Assembly: GCF_004363725.1 (NCBI RefSeq)
Contig: NZ_SNZF01000012.1
Location: 1 to 64,000 of the forward strand
From: Aquamicrobium defluvii
GTDB lineage: Bacteria > Pseudomonadota > Alphaproteobacteria > Rhizobiales > Rhizobiaceae
Direction of reading: 5' to 3'
Length of the DNA: 64,000 nt
Under the pieces are notes generated by a model. The model made no database searches and was not told the DNA's origin. It saw only the letters and a program-made list of their open reading frames with translations. Below, piece after piece: positions 44,374 to 52,818 of this stretch. The translations under genes and the position numbers were made by a program. The stretch's first letter is position 1. Each line of letters opens with the position of its first letter.

Positions 44374-45978
44374 ATGATCTCATCCCCAGATTGCCCTGAT
44401 CACGATAATTGCCCGGAGGAATTCCTTCGATATCTGCTCCGCCGTACAGGCGGTGTGGTAACTGCGGAGGTCGTTGCGGCTGCACGTGAAAAATTTGGCA
44501 TCCCGCGATCAACGCTGTTTCGGCTGGCTGCACGGTTCAGAAAGACGCAACGAACATCCAGTCTCTGCCCCAGAAAACGCGGCACACAAGCAGGTGCTGT
44601 CAGGCTGGACCCGAGAACCGAGCGTGTCATTGCCGAGCAAGTGGATGGCTTCTGGCTTAGAAAGGAAAAACCAAGCTTTGCTGCACTCTTGCGGCGTATT
44701 CGGGAAGTCTGCCTGACGGAAGGTCTGTCCCCTCCTCACCGGAGCACCGTCCAGCGTAGAGTGTCCGAACTTATCCCTATGGCAGCGGCCCGCAAACGGG
44801 GGGAACGCGAGATTGAAGCCGCCTCGACGCCAAGCCCTGGTCAGTTCACTGTCGCAAAGCCGAATGCCCTTTGGCAGATCGATCATACCATCGTCGACGT
44901 CATTGTTGTTGACGAAAAGTTTCGTCGGCCCATCGGCCGACCGGTTCTGACGATCGCCATCGACGTTTGCACGAGAATGGTCGCGGGTTTCCATCTATCA
45001 TTGGAAGCCCCATCGAGTACGTCAGTCGGTCTATGCCTCCTGCATTCCGTATACGACAAGACTGCCTGGCTGGATGAGCGAGGAATTGACATCCCCTGGC
45101 CTGTTGCCGGATTGCCCGAGGTTCTTCACTGCGACAATGGTGCAGATTTCAGGTCACGAGCGCTGGCCGATGCTTGCAGGGAGTACGGCATGAAACTCCT
45201 GTTCAGGCCGCCGGCCACACCCCGGTTCGGCGGACATATCGAACGGTTGATCGGCACAATGATGGGAGCAGTGCATCTGCTGCCCGGCACAACTTTCAGC
45301 AGCGTGAAGACCAGAGGCGGCTACGATTCAGAGGGCCGCGCGAATCTTACATTGCGCGAGTTGGAAAAATGGATCGCGCTGGAGATCGTTGGCAAATATC
45401 ACCAGCGGATACATACCTCGCTGTTGCGCCCTCCCCTGGCGGTCTGGCGCGAACGGCAAGGCGAAGTCGACTTCAACCTGCCATCTGATCGAATGGCATT
45501 CTGGACCAGCTTCCTGCCTGGCGAAAGGCGGCGCCTGCTGAAAGACGGCATCCATCTGGAAAAGATCCGGTACTGGTCTGATGCATTATCACGCGATGTC
45601 GGTCGTGGCGCCGAACTCGAGATCAAATATGACCCACGAGACCTGTCCCGAATATTCGTTCGCCAATCAGATGGCAGGTTTATTGAAGCACGGTACCGCA
45701 ATCTCGCATTCCCACCTGTTTCCTGGTGGGAGTGGAAGCACGCCAAGAAGGCACTTCGAGACCAGGGACGGCTTGAATTGCATGAGGACGTTATATTTGC
45801 GGCTATCGCACAACAGAGACAGATCGAGGATATCGCAGCATCCTCAAGCGCAAAAGCACGCCGGAGTGTTACAAGAAGACCAGCTGAACCGAGTCGTGAA
45901 GGACATAGCACTGTTCAATCTATCGATTTGACAAAACATAATCATTCAGACGACGACACGGAATATTGGGATCAATGA
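44374..45978 (+). CDS. tniA: TniA/TnsB-like DDE transposase
   Basis: A 534-residue transposase: N-terminal helix-turn-helix (FGIPRSTLFRLAARFRK), an rve-type DDE core with D170 (QIDHT), D254 (HCDNG) and E290 (HIERL), the last two separated by exactly 35 residues, and a Mu-transposase-like C-terminal beta domain. ATG 44374 lies inside the left end region, 17 bp after the palindrome GATCGACCGGTCGATC, which may autoregulate it. It catalyses strand transfer and needs the TniB ATPase for target selection. Confidence 0.9.
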   Translation: MISSPDCPDHDNCPEEFLRYLLRRTGGVVTAEVVAAAREKFGIPRSTLFRLAARFRKTQRTSSLCPRKRGTQAGAVRLDPRTERVIAEQVDGFWLRKEKPSFAALLRRIREVCLTEGLSPPHRSTVQRRVSELIPMAAARKRGEREIEAASTPSPGQFTVAKPNALWQIDHTIVDVIVVDEKFRRPIGRPVLTIAIDVCTRMVAGFHLSLEAPSSTSVGLCLLHSVYDKTAWLDERGIDIPWPVAGLPEVLHCDNGADFRSRALADACREYGMKLLFRPPATPRFGGHIERLIGTMMGAVHLLPGTTFSSVKTRGGYDSEGRANLTLRELEKWIALEIVGKYHQRIHTSLLRPPLAVWRERQGEVDFNLPSDRMAFWTSFLPGERRRLLKDGIHLEKIRYWSDALSRDVGRGAELEIKYDPRDLSRIFVRQSDGRFIEARYRNLAFPPVSWWEWKHAKKALRDQGRLELHEDVIFAAIAQQRQIEDIAASSSAKARRSVTRRPAEPSREGHSTVQSIDLTKHNHSDDDTEYWDQ

Positions 45979-46853
45979 TTGAATTCCCTCACCTGGCACC
46001 CGGCGCCGCCGCATTGGCAAATGGACCAAACCATACAAGAATTCGTGCCATTCGGTCCGATCGATGGGTCGGCTTTGATCGCGCTCGTAGAGTATTACGG
46101 CATCTTGATGCGTTATGCGACCATCCGCCAACAACACGCCCACCCGGCCTCGCTATTTATGGTCATAGCGGTATGGGCAAGACCATGCTCGTCGAAAAGT
46201 TCAAGCGCGATCATCCGCCCACCATGAACCACAGCACCGGCGTGGAGAGCATGCCGGTGCTGGCAATTACATTGACGTCGCGCCCAACAGAGCGCCGGAT
46301 ATATGGGCAGTTGCTGATGGCAATGGGAGCCAGCATCAACGAACGCCTGACCCTCATGGAACTTGAGATCAGAACCGTCCTCTTGCTGAAAAGCAATAAT
46401 GTGCGCGTTCTGGTGTTTGACGAGGTCCATAACCTTCTCGCTGGGACGCCGAGGGAACAGCGCGTGATCCTGCAGCTTCTGCGATATCTCAGCAACGAGA
46501 TCAAAGCCTCGCTTGTCTGTCTTGGCGTGTCGGAAGCACGCGACGCAATTGCCGGCGACACCCAACTGGCCCGGCGGCTGGATCAGTTCGTACTGCCCAG
46601 GTGGAAGGCAGATGAGGAGTTCCAGGAATTGGTAACCGCGATCCTGCGCAGCCTGCCGCTCAGACTTCCATCGGGTTTATCGAGCCAAAGCCTTCGCCAT
46701 CTTTCTCGCCTCGGTGATGGCATCACGGCTCGGGTGTTCGGGATATTAAACGAACTCGCAATCGAGGCGATCAAGGACGGAATCGAGCGCATCACTGATG
46801 AAAGCATCGAATCCTGGAGACCAGCCCTGGAAAAGGAAGCAGCGTTCGCATAG
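45975..46853 (+). CDS. tniB: TniB/TnsC-like AAA+ ATPase
   Basis: A 292-residue ATPase with Walker A GHSGMGKT (63-70), Walker B VLVFDEVHNLL and a sensor region LVCLGVSEARDAI. ATG 45975 overlaps the tniA stop (ATGA); the frame opens at TTG 45966. TniB forms filaments on target DNA and recruits the transposase. With no TniQ in the element, target choice may rest on TniB alone or on a host factor. Confidence 0.88.
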   Translation: MIEFPHLAPGAAALANGPNHTRIRAIRSDRWVGFDRARRVLRHLDALCDHPPTTRPPGLAIYGHSGMGKTMLVEKFKRDHPPTMNHSTGVESMPVLAITLTSRPTERRIYGQLLMAMGASINERLTLMELEIRTVLLLKSNNVRVLVFDEVHNLLAGTPREQRVILQLLRYLSNEIKASLVCLGVSEARDAIAGDTQLARRLDQFVLPRWKADEEFQELVTAILRSLPLRLPSGLSSQSLRHLSRLGDGITARVFGILNELAIEAIKDGIERITDESIESWRPALEKEAAFA

Positions 46854-46862
46854 CCACCAGAC

Positions 46863-46913
46863 GTTACACTCCAATTGAGACTCTCCTGCCCTGAGTCTCA
46901 ATTGGAGTGTAAC
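46863..46913. repeat. Perfect 21-bp inverted repeat in the transposon right end
   Basis: Two 21-bp arms beginning GTTACACTCCAATTGAGACT are exact reverse complements around a 9-base spacer (TCCTGCCCT), 10 bp after the tniB stop. The arms match the sub-terminal repeats of the left end, so they are probably paired transposase sites. The hairpin may also stop transcription out of tniB. Confidence 0.75.
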
Positions 46914-46960
46914 TTTCTCGCGCAGAAAGCCAGAGTCCCAGATTGAAGTGTAAATCGACA

Positions 46961-47445
46961 ATCTTCGACAAGCTTTGGTACGACAAGTTATAGTTACATT
47001 GGTAGGTTGGAGTCGACGAACAAGCGTCTTTGTGAGGATAGCGTTAGAGCCCGCTAAGTTTCAGTGACGGACGCGTTTCAGAAGGGCCTGAACGAGCCTG
47101 ACTGATGAGCTATCTGCCTTGGCTGAGGAACGAGCGACGGCGAAGCCAGTCACACGATGAATTTTCACGACCTGTTCGACAAGGAAGTTTCACCTACTTT
47201 CGGCAAACGCTTTTCGTTCTTCCGCACCTTCGAAGGTCGAACCAGCAAGTAAGATCAGTCTGAACCATGCCGTCGAACGTCGCTTGTTGCGTAAAGCCAA
47301 TCCCCAGACATAAGCGATCGGCGAGCCCGACGGCATCTACCGTAAGTCGTAGCGTCAAATCTTTTGATACAGTGGTGGTGTGGCCGCGTCTTTCAGTTCA
47401 ACCGTACAAAGCTATTTGGCTTCCGTGTCCCCCGTCAGCACCAAT
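46961..47445. other. Gene-poor stretch between two mobile elements
   Basis: Both strands are full of stops, with only short frames. One plus-strand frame reads DLFDKEVSPTFGKRFSFFRT but has no recognisable family. It is probably eroded transposon DNA. Nothing here can be called a gene. Confidence 0.5.
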
Positions 47446-47510
47446 GGCACAGATTTGAGGTTGTGATTTAAGGAGGATTTGGGCTTCGTCGTAGTGACGA
47501 AGGAACGAAG

Positions 47511-47897
47511 ATGAAGCCCAAATCCTCCAATGCAAAATCGGCGGCCAAGACCCCTGCGGAGCAGGTGGTGAAGGACATCCGGCGCCAGACCCGGCGGCAC
47601 TTCTCGGCTGAGGACAAGATCCGCATCGTGCTTGAAGGCCTGCGTGGCGATGACAGCATCGCCGAGCTGTGTCGCAAGGAGGGCATCGCCCAGAGCCTGT
47701 ACTACACCTGGTCGAAGGAGTTCATGGAAGCGGGCAAACGCCGCCTAGCGGGCGATACTGCCCGTGCCGCGACCACCGGTGAGGTCCAGGACCTGCGCCG
47801 CGAAGCCCGCGCCCTGAAGGAATGCGTGGCCGACCTGACGCTGGAAAACCGGCTGCTCAAAAAAAGCATGATCGCGGATGGGGGCGACGACGAATGA
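47511..47897 (+). CDS. IS3-family transposase OrfA
   Basis: A 128-residue protein: a basic N-terminus, a helix-turn-helix RRHFSAEDKIRIVLEGLRGD followed by SIAELCRKEGIAQSLYYTW, and a C-terminal leucine-rich coiled coil (LKECVADLTLENRLLKKSM) for multimerisation. It overlaps orfB by 4 bp (ATGA). Confidence 0.9.
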   Translation: MKPKSSNAKSAAKTPAEQVVKDIRRQTRRHFSAEDKIRIVLEGLRGDDSIAELCRKEGIAQSLYYTWSKEFMEAGKRRLAGDTARAATTGEVQDLRREARALKECVADLTLENRLLKKSMIADGGDDE

Positions 47898-48880
47898 GGT
47901 ATCCTGCGTCCGAGAAGCTTGAGATCATCCGGATCGTCGAGCAGTCGCACCTGCCGGCCAAGCGCACGCTGGACCAGCTCGGCATTCCTCGCCGGACGTT
48001 CTACCGCTGGTACGACCGCTACCTCGAAGGCGGGCCGGAAGCGCTGGAGGATCGGCCATCGACGCCGAGCCGGGTGTGGAACCGCATCGGCGGCGACATC
48101 CAGCAGCAGATCATCGAGATGGCACTGGAAGCTGACGCGACCGATCTCAGCCCGCGCGAACTGGCGGTGCGCTTCACCGACGAGAAGCGCTACTTCGTAT
48201 CGGAATCCACGGTTTACCGCCTGCTCAAGGCTCACGACCTGATCACCAGTCCGACCTATATCGTGATCAAGGCCGCCGATGCGTTCCATACGAAGACCAC
48301 CCGGCCGAACGAGATGTGGCAGACCGACTTCACCTACTTCAAGATCATCGGGTGGGGTTGGATGTATCTGTCGACCGTGCTTGATGACTTCTCGCGTTAT
48401 ATCATCGCCGGGAAACTATGCACCAACATGCGGGCTGAGGACGTCACCGACACGCTGGACCTCGCACTCGCGGCGTCCGGCTGTGACAGTGCCACGGTGC
48501 TGCACAAGCCCAGGCTGCTCAGCGATAACGGCCCCAGTTACATCGCAGGCGAACTGGCGGAATATATCGAAGCCAACAAGATGAGCCATGTCCGCGGCGC
48601 CCCGATGCATCCCCAGACACAGGGCAAGATCGAACGCTGGCACCAGACCCTCAAAAACCGCATCCTGCTGGAAAACTACTTCCTGCCCGGCAACCTTGAG
48701 GCCCAGATCGAGGCCTTCGTCGAGCACTACAACCACCAGCGTTATCACGAGAGCCTGAACAACGTGACGCCCGCCGACGCCTACTTCGGCAGAGCGCCAG
48801 CCATCATCAAACAGCGTGAAAGGATCAAGCGACAGACCATCGAATATCGGCGCTTGCAGCACCGCAGGCGCACCGCATAA
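47894..48880 (+). CDS. IS3-family transposase OrfB (DDE integrase core)
   Basis: A 328-residue protein: winged-helix region (LDQLGIPRRTFYRWYDRY), then an rve domain with Asp in MWQTDFTYF, Asp in LLSDNGPSY and Glu in QGKIERWHQTLKN. ATG 47894 overlaps the orfA stop; the frame runs open upstream to 47822 without coding character, which could also allow frameshift fusion. It ends 54 bp before the right terminus. Confidence 0.9.
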   Translation: MRYPASEKLEIIRIVEQSHLPAKRTLDQLGIPRRTFYRWYDRYLEGGPEALEDRPSTPSRVWNRIGGDIQQQIIEMALEADATDLSPRELAVRFTDEKRYFVSESTVYRLLKAHDLITSPTYIVIKAADAFHTKTTRPNEMWQTDFTYFKIIGWGWMYLSTVLDDFSRYIIAGKLCTNMRAEDVTDTLDLALAASGCDSATVLHKPRLLSDNGPSYIAGELAEYIEANKMSHVRGAPMHPQTQGKIERWHQTLKNRILLENYFLPGNLEAQIEAFVEHYNHQRYHESLNNVTPADAYFGRAPAIIKQRERIKRQTIEYRRLQHRRRTA

Positions 48881-48972
48881 TATCAAACCCCAGACGAGGC
48901 CCGCACTCCGCTAATTTACGCCCCGATCTGTGCCGAATGTTCTGACGACGGACAGATTCCAATATTGGTGGC

Positions 48973-49221
48973 GTGCGGCGCCAGGATACGGCAACGCCCT
49001 CCTTCAGCGCGCTGCGCCTTGCGGCCTGGGAGACGTACCTCTCCACCTTTGACGGCTTCACCATCGCCGATCTCATTGCACATCCAGCGGGCAGCCGGAC
49101 GAATTGTCTGGATTGCGAGCTCATCAGATATGCCCGCCATGGACGAACCATGTGGAGGCTGAACGACCATATTGATCGTCACATACTGGCCTCCGAGGCC
49201 GGTGCTGGAGTCAGGTCCTGA
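48973..49221 (+). CDS. Unrecognised small ORF
   Basis: An 82-residue frame with AAWETYLSTFDGFTIADLIA and NCLDCELIRYARHGRTMWRL. It begins just outside the IS3 right end and may be the tail of a gene cut by that element. There is no clear ribosome site and no family I recognise. Confidence 0.3.
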   Translation: MRRQDTATPSFSALRLAAWETYLSTFDGFTIADLIAHPAGSRTNCLDCELIRYARHGRTMWRLNDHIDRHILASEAGAGVRS

Positions 49222-49256
49222 ATGGCGTGTCGCCGGATAATGAAGAAGAGCATATC

Positions 49257-49505
49257 ATGCCCCTTTTCAGTTTGTTCCAGTCACCGCTGCGCAATTTGAT
49301 CTCTGGTTCTGCATCCCGTCATGTTCCGGGCTGCATCACGTTCGCATTGGCCGCCGCGCTGATGCTGTCGACGGAGGTCATCGCGCAGCAACCTGACTCA
49401 GCGCAGAATATACAGCAGCAGACGGTGCAAGTGGGGCCGGAGGCGCAACAGCCGGCTTCCGCGCTGGGAACACCAGATGCGACTCTGATGACCGAACAGC
49501 AATGA
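49257..49505 (+). CDS. Small exported protein of unknown function
   Basis: 82 residues from ATG 49257, preceded by AGAAGAG. It has a basic N-terminus, a hydrophobic stretch ITFALAAALMLSTEVIAQQ that reads as a signal peptide with AQQ at the cleavage region, and a Gln/Pro-rich mature part (QPDSAQNIQQQTVQVG). No cysteine remains after cleavage. No known domain. Confidence 0.5.
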   Translation: MPLFSLFQSPLRNLISGSASRHVPGCITFALAAALMLSTEVIAQQPDSAQNIQQQTVQVGPEAQQPASALGTPDATLMTEQQ

Positions 49506-49525
49506 CGAAGAAACAGATTGCCATA

Positions 49526-49544
49526 TGTACCATTAGGTGGTACA
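49526..49544. promoter_or_regulatory. Palindromic operator of the higBA module
   Basis: TGTACC-ATTAGGT-GGTACA, 25 bp upstream of higB. HigA antitoxins repress their own promoter through such palindromes. Confidence 0.6.
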
Positions 49545-49568
49545 TTGTGACAGCGTCAGAGGCAGGGA

Positions 49569-49865
49569 ATGATCCTAGGGTTTCGAGATGAATGGTTAGG
49601 GGCCTTTTTCGTGGATGACGTTCATTCCCGCAACATCCCGGCCGATCTCGAAAGCCGTCTGTTTCGCAAGCTCCAGATGATCGACGATGCCATGACCGAC
49701 CAGGACTTGCGTGTGCCGCCGAGCAATCATTTCGAGAAGCTGAAAGGCAATCTCGACGGTTTCCATTCCATCCGCGTCAACAGGCAATGGCGGCTGGTGT
49801 TCCGATGGGATGGAAGCAGGGGCGAAGCGTCCAGCCTCTATCTGGACGACCACAGCTATCGATGA
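49569..49865 (+). CDS. higB: HigB-type toxin (RelE/ParE superfamily)
   Basis: A 98-residue mRNA interferase-like toxin: LESRLFRKLQMIDDAMTDQD, RVPPSNHFEKLKGNLDGFHS, IRVNRQWRLVFRW. Toxin precedes antitoxin, the order of higBA and opposite to relBE. It should cleave mRNA at ribosomes unless bound by HigA. Confidence 0.92.
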   Translation: MILGFRDEWLGAFFVDDVHSRNIPADLESRLFRKLQMIDDAMTDQDLRVPPSNHFEKLKGNLDGFHSIRVNRQWRLVFRWDGSRGEASSLYLDDHSYR

Positions 49866-49875
49866 GGTGACGGAA

Positions 49876-50184
49876 ATGCTTATGACCGCGCGTAAACCGG
49901 CGACAGTCGGGGAAATTCTGGTGGAAGAGTTCATGCAGCCTTTGAGATTGACGCAATCGGCGTTGTCAGAGGCGATGGGCGTTCCGCGCAAGCATGTGAA
50001 CGAGCTTTGCAACGACCGGCGCACCGTGACGGCACCGACCGCGCTCATTCTGGCGCGCGTGTTCGGCAACAGCCCCGACTTCTGGCTGAACGTGCAGCGC
50101 CGCACCGATTTGTGGGAGGCGATGCATTCTCCACGCGAGCGTGAGCGAATCGACCGGGCCAGACCGCTGGCTTCTGCCGCGTGA
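49876..50184 (+). CDS. higA: HigA-type antitoxin (XRE helix-turn-helix)
   Basis: About 102 residues starting MLMTARKPATVGEILVEEFM, with helix-turn-helix LTQSALSEAMGVPRKHVNEL and the family segment ARVFGNSPDFWLNVQRRTDL. ATG 49876 lies 10 bp after higB; a second ATG at 49882 is possible. It neutralises HigB and represses the promoter. Such modules stabilise islands and plasmids. Confidence 0.92.
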   Translation: MLMTARKPATVGEILVEEFMQPLRLTQSALSEAMGVPRKHVNELCNDRRTVTAPTALILARVFGNSPDFWLNVQRRTDLWEAMHSPRERERIDRARPLASAA

Positions 50185-50217
50185 AGGCGGTTCGCGATCT
50201 ACGGTAAAAGGACAACG

Positions 50218-50440
50218 CCCGCACCGTGGACCGTAAGGTTCTGGAGGCCCGCGTGCTGACCGGCCTGCGCGAACGCATGATGACGCCAGAATGACACAAG
50301 AAGCCGTGCGCGCCTACACGGAAAGCAATCGGCTCAATCGCGAGCGCCCCCAGAGCGAGGACGCCACCCGCCGCGAGCTTGCCGAGATCGTACGCGTCGA
50401 GCAGGGCGGCTATCACCGCCCCCTGTCCGCGACCCCAAGA
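50218..50440 (+). pseudogene. Serine-recombinase coiled-coil remnant
   Basis: Two adjacent plus-strand frames read RTVDRKVLEARVLTGLRERM then, after a stop and frame change, EAVRAYTESNRLNRERPQSE and DATRRELAEI. This is the C-terminal coiled-coil of large serine recombinases, now broken. It is a third recombinase scrap in the window besides 33224 and 35346. Confidence 0.6.
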
Positions 50441-50481
50441 AATTCGCCGGCCGCTCATGGTGCACGGGCTACCTGAAGCTT

Positions 50482-50673
50482 TTGCCGGAAGCGAAAGTCT
50501 ACGCCGGCGGCGCAAATCGGGACTGGTGGCTGTTTGAAAATCGCCGCTACCAGTATGTCTGTTTCAATCTTCCGAAGAACGCGATGATGTCGAAGCCCTG
50601 CGAGGGCTACACACTTCGCAGTGGGCTGCATTCCTGGCGGGTAGCGGAAGCAGAGCCGGAGAACGCCTCATAA
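50482..50673 (+). CDS. Hypothetical protein
   Basis: A 63-residue frame, MPEAKVYAGGANRDWWLFEN then RRYQYVCFNLPKNAMMSKPC. The same frame is open about 45 bp further upstream (CTGYLKLLPEAKV), so the 5' end is uncertain and may have been lost with the recombinase debris. No family recognised. Confidence 0.35.
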   Translation: MPEAKVYAGGANRDWWLFENRRYQYVCFNLPKNAMMSKPCEGYTLRSGLHSWRVAEAEPENAS

Positions 50674-50830
50674 AGTGGGCGTTTTCAGGACGGGAACACC
50701 GAGTATTTTAGGTACTGTCGCTCCGGCTCGGTCTCCTGCCAGGTGGCTGTCAGGATGACCGTGCTATGGTCTCATGCGAAATGAGCGGGGCTGCCCCCGT
50801 TCTCCACCGCCTGATGTCAGGATAAATCAC

Positions 50831-51481
50831 ATGGCCACATTCATACTGATTGCCGGGGGCTGGCAGAGCGGCTGGGTCTACGAAAAAGTTGCGGAGATTC
50901 TCACCGCGCACGGGCACAATACGCTGCCGATTACACTCTCCGGGCTCGGCGACGTTCCCGCGCCGACAGCCAATCTGGATACTCATATCCAGGAAGTCGT
51001 TGACGTGATGAAATCGTACGAAGACGTCGTCCTTGTCGGGCATTCATATGCGGGCATGGTTGTCAGTGGCGCAGCCGATATCGATCCGGCTCGAATCCGG
51101 GCTTCGGTTTATGTCGACGCTTACGTTCCCGATTCCGGCGACTCTGTCTGGTCACTGACGACTCCCAAATTTCGGGAAATGTTCATCGAGGGAGCGAAGG
51201 GCGACGGACTGAATTGTGCACCGTCCCCCAGCATGGATGCTCGATGCCGCCCGCATCCGATGGGGACTTTCCTCCAATCGATCCGGCTTACTGGAAGATG
51301 GCGTGAGGTTCCTCGCAAGACCTATGTCGGCGCACATGGATGGGACGGGAGTCCGTTCCGTGATCTGTATACGCGACTAGCGGGCGATCCGGATTGGTCG
51401 ACGATTGCTCTCGATTGCGGGCACAACGTAGCGCGACTGCAACCAGATGCTCTGGCCGAGATCTTGTTGGCTCAGGTGTGA
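50831..51481 (+). CDS. Alpha/beta-hydrolase (esterase-like)
   Basis: A 216-residue alpha/beta hydrolase of the EstC/salicylate-esterase type: MATFILIAGGWQSGWVYEKV at the N-terminus, nucleophile Ser in LVGHSYAGMVV, an acid around SVYVDAYVPDSG, and the catalytic His in LDCGHNVARLQPD. ATG 50831 gives the standard first strand. It is a stand-alone gene; the 225 bp after it hold nothing recognisable. The substrate is unknown. Confidence 0.85.
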   Translation: MATFILIAGGWQSGWVYEKVAEILTAHGHNTLPITLSGLGDVPAPTANLDTHIQEVVDVMKSYEDVVLVGHSYAGMVVSGAADIDPARIRASVYVDAYVPDSGDSVWSLTTPKFREMFIEGAKGDGLNCAPSPSMDARCRPHPMGTFLQSIRLTGRWREVPRKTYVGAHGWDGSPFRDLYTRLAGDPDWSTIALDCGHNVARLQPDALAEILLAQV

Positions 51482-51706
51482 TCGGCGGGCGTGGCCTCAA
51501 CCCGATAGCAAGGTTATTGCCCATTTCCTTGTGGGGATCGTTGCAGACCGAGAAACTGGTAGAAGGTCCCTCGAAGGGAATCGCGTCAACGCCAGACCGT
51601 TGATTGCGGAGTTTCGGGACGCTTGCATTGAAAATCGCACCTAAAGCATCGAAGCTGGATCAGCTGCTCGGCTCAGTACTGGCGTCGGCCGTGAGACCGG
51701 TAGTAT

Positions 51707-52537
51707 TCACTGCTTCGCCCGCCGCCAGCCAGCTGCACGGGCTTCCTGTTCAGAGCAGAACCACCTCTCGCCTTTCGACGTCGTGATCTTCGTCCTCGAA
51801 TACCATTTCTGCCCCGGGACGTGATAAATCCGCTCGCCGCCCTTCGAGATGTTGCCTTTGATATCGCACGCTCCCGAATTGTCGGATGCCGAGGCCGCCG
51901 ATGTGCCGGATGACGATACCAACGGCACCATGGAGGAGTTCATTTCCTGGCGCTGGACGGCTCGCCACTCCCAAGGTGCCTGGAATGATCCTTGCCAGAT
52001 GCCAATCTTCTCAGCCTTGGCGGCGGCTTGCTCCTTGGAGAATGCGCCGCTGCTGTAACGTGGCCAATCCATTGCGTGCCCGTTTCTGACCAGCCATCGT
52101 TGAACGCTCGCGCCGTCTGCACGGGAACAGTTGCCGACGAAACGGCCGTATTGGTCTCGATCCACGTAAGAGCACGATGTTGGCGATGATGCCGCCAGCC
52201 AGGTTGACAAGGCATTGGCCGACTGGGCGCCGCACCGGTACATCCGGCCGCCGCTGTCCGAACAGAGCTGCGCGGATTCCGGCGCGTCGATCCCATTGAA
52301 GCGGATTCGCTCACCGTGAATCTCGATGGTGTCGCCGTCGATTACGGATGCGGCGCCGACGATGGTTTCCGTGGTGCTGGAAGTGACGACCTGCGCCGCA
52401 CGCGGTAGCGGTAGTTGCTGCACGAGACCCGGTCCGAAATACCCGGCGGCTCCGGCGATGCCCATGGCGGCGAGAATGGGAACGATGCCCCCTGCCCTGC
52501 CGGATTTCTGCTGTTTGAAATAGACGACCTTGCCCAT
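51707..52537 (-). CDS. Thermonuclease-family protein with C-terminal cysteine domain
   Basis: 276 residues: a transmembrane or signal helix (GGIVPILAAMGIAGAAGYFG), a staphylococcal-nuclease domain (ASVIDGDTIEIHGERIRFNG then IDAPESAQLC), catalytic region YVDRDQYGRFVG, and a separate C-terminal domain with CDIKGNISKGGERIYHVPGQ and ERWFCSEQEARAAGWRRA. The last part resembles the short sunset-like domains attached to nucleases. It probably acts in the periplasm or outside the cell. Confidence 0.88.
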   Translation of the reverse strand: MGKVVYFKQQKSGRAGGIVPILAAMGIAGAAGYFGPGLVQQLPLPRAAQVVTSSTTETIVGAASVIDGDTIEIHGERIRFNGIDAPESAQLCSDSGGRMYRCGAQSANALSTWLAASSPTSCSYVDRDQYGRFVGNCSRADGASVQRWLVRNGHAMDWPRYSSGAFSKEQAAAKAEKIGIWQGSFQAPWEWRAVQRQEMNSSMVPLVSSSGTSAASASDNSGACDIKGNISKGGERIYHVPGQKWYSRTKITTSKGERWFCSEQEARAAGWRRAKQ

Positions 52538-52818
52538 CGGTCGGTGGATACCCCTGATTTGCCCATGTGCACCCTAGCACGGAAACCTGAAAGAGCGGTT
52601 TCGGCAACCGGTCAAATAATTCACGTCGCCGGCGCCCTCACGGCTTGGTACGTTCGTTATGTCAGTTCCTTTCGAATTATCGGACGGAGGGCATTTTGTT
52701 GTCAGCACGCCACAGTTGTAGCCAAAAGAGGTGGCCATACCGCTTTTGGCGGACAATTCAGTTGACGGGCGTGCCCGGATCAATGCTGGTGTTGCGTCAA
52801 GTTTTACGGGAGACTACT

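Larger units (their letters stand above)
44214..46960 (+). mobile_element. Compact TniA/TniB transposon (2747 bp)
   Basis: Both ends start TGTCGATTTA and share CTGGGACTC further in, giving terminal inverted repeats matching at 23 of 28 positions. Several sub-terminal copies of a GTTACACT...GAGACTC motif look like transposase binding sites, as in Tn5053/Tn552/Tn7 relatives. Only two genes are inside, tniA-like and tniB-like; there is no tniQ, resolvase or cargo. The 5-bp flanks (TGGAC and ATCTT) do not match, so one side was rearranged after insertion. Confidence 0.8.
47446..48934 (+). mobile_element. IS3-family insertion sequence
   Basis: About 1.49 kb with ends GGCACAGATTTGAGG on the left and the reverse complement of GGCACAGATCGGGG on the right. 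Two overlapping reading frames, orfA and orfB, fill it. A 3-4 bp target repeat (AAT) is possible but ambiguous. The element looks complete and potentially active. Confidence 0.8.

Noticed and set aside
44214..46960. CRISPR-associated or Tn7-like guided transposon
   Set aside because: No Cas gene, CRISPR array, tniQ or attachment-site protein is visible in the element or nearby.
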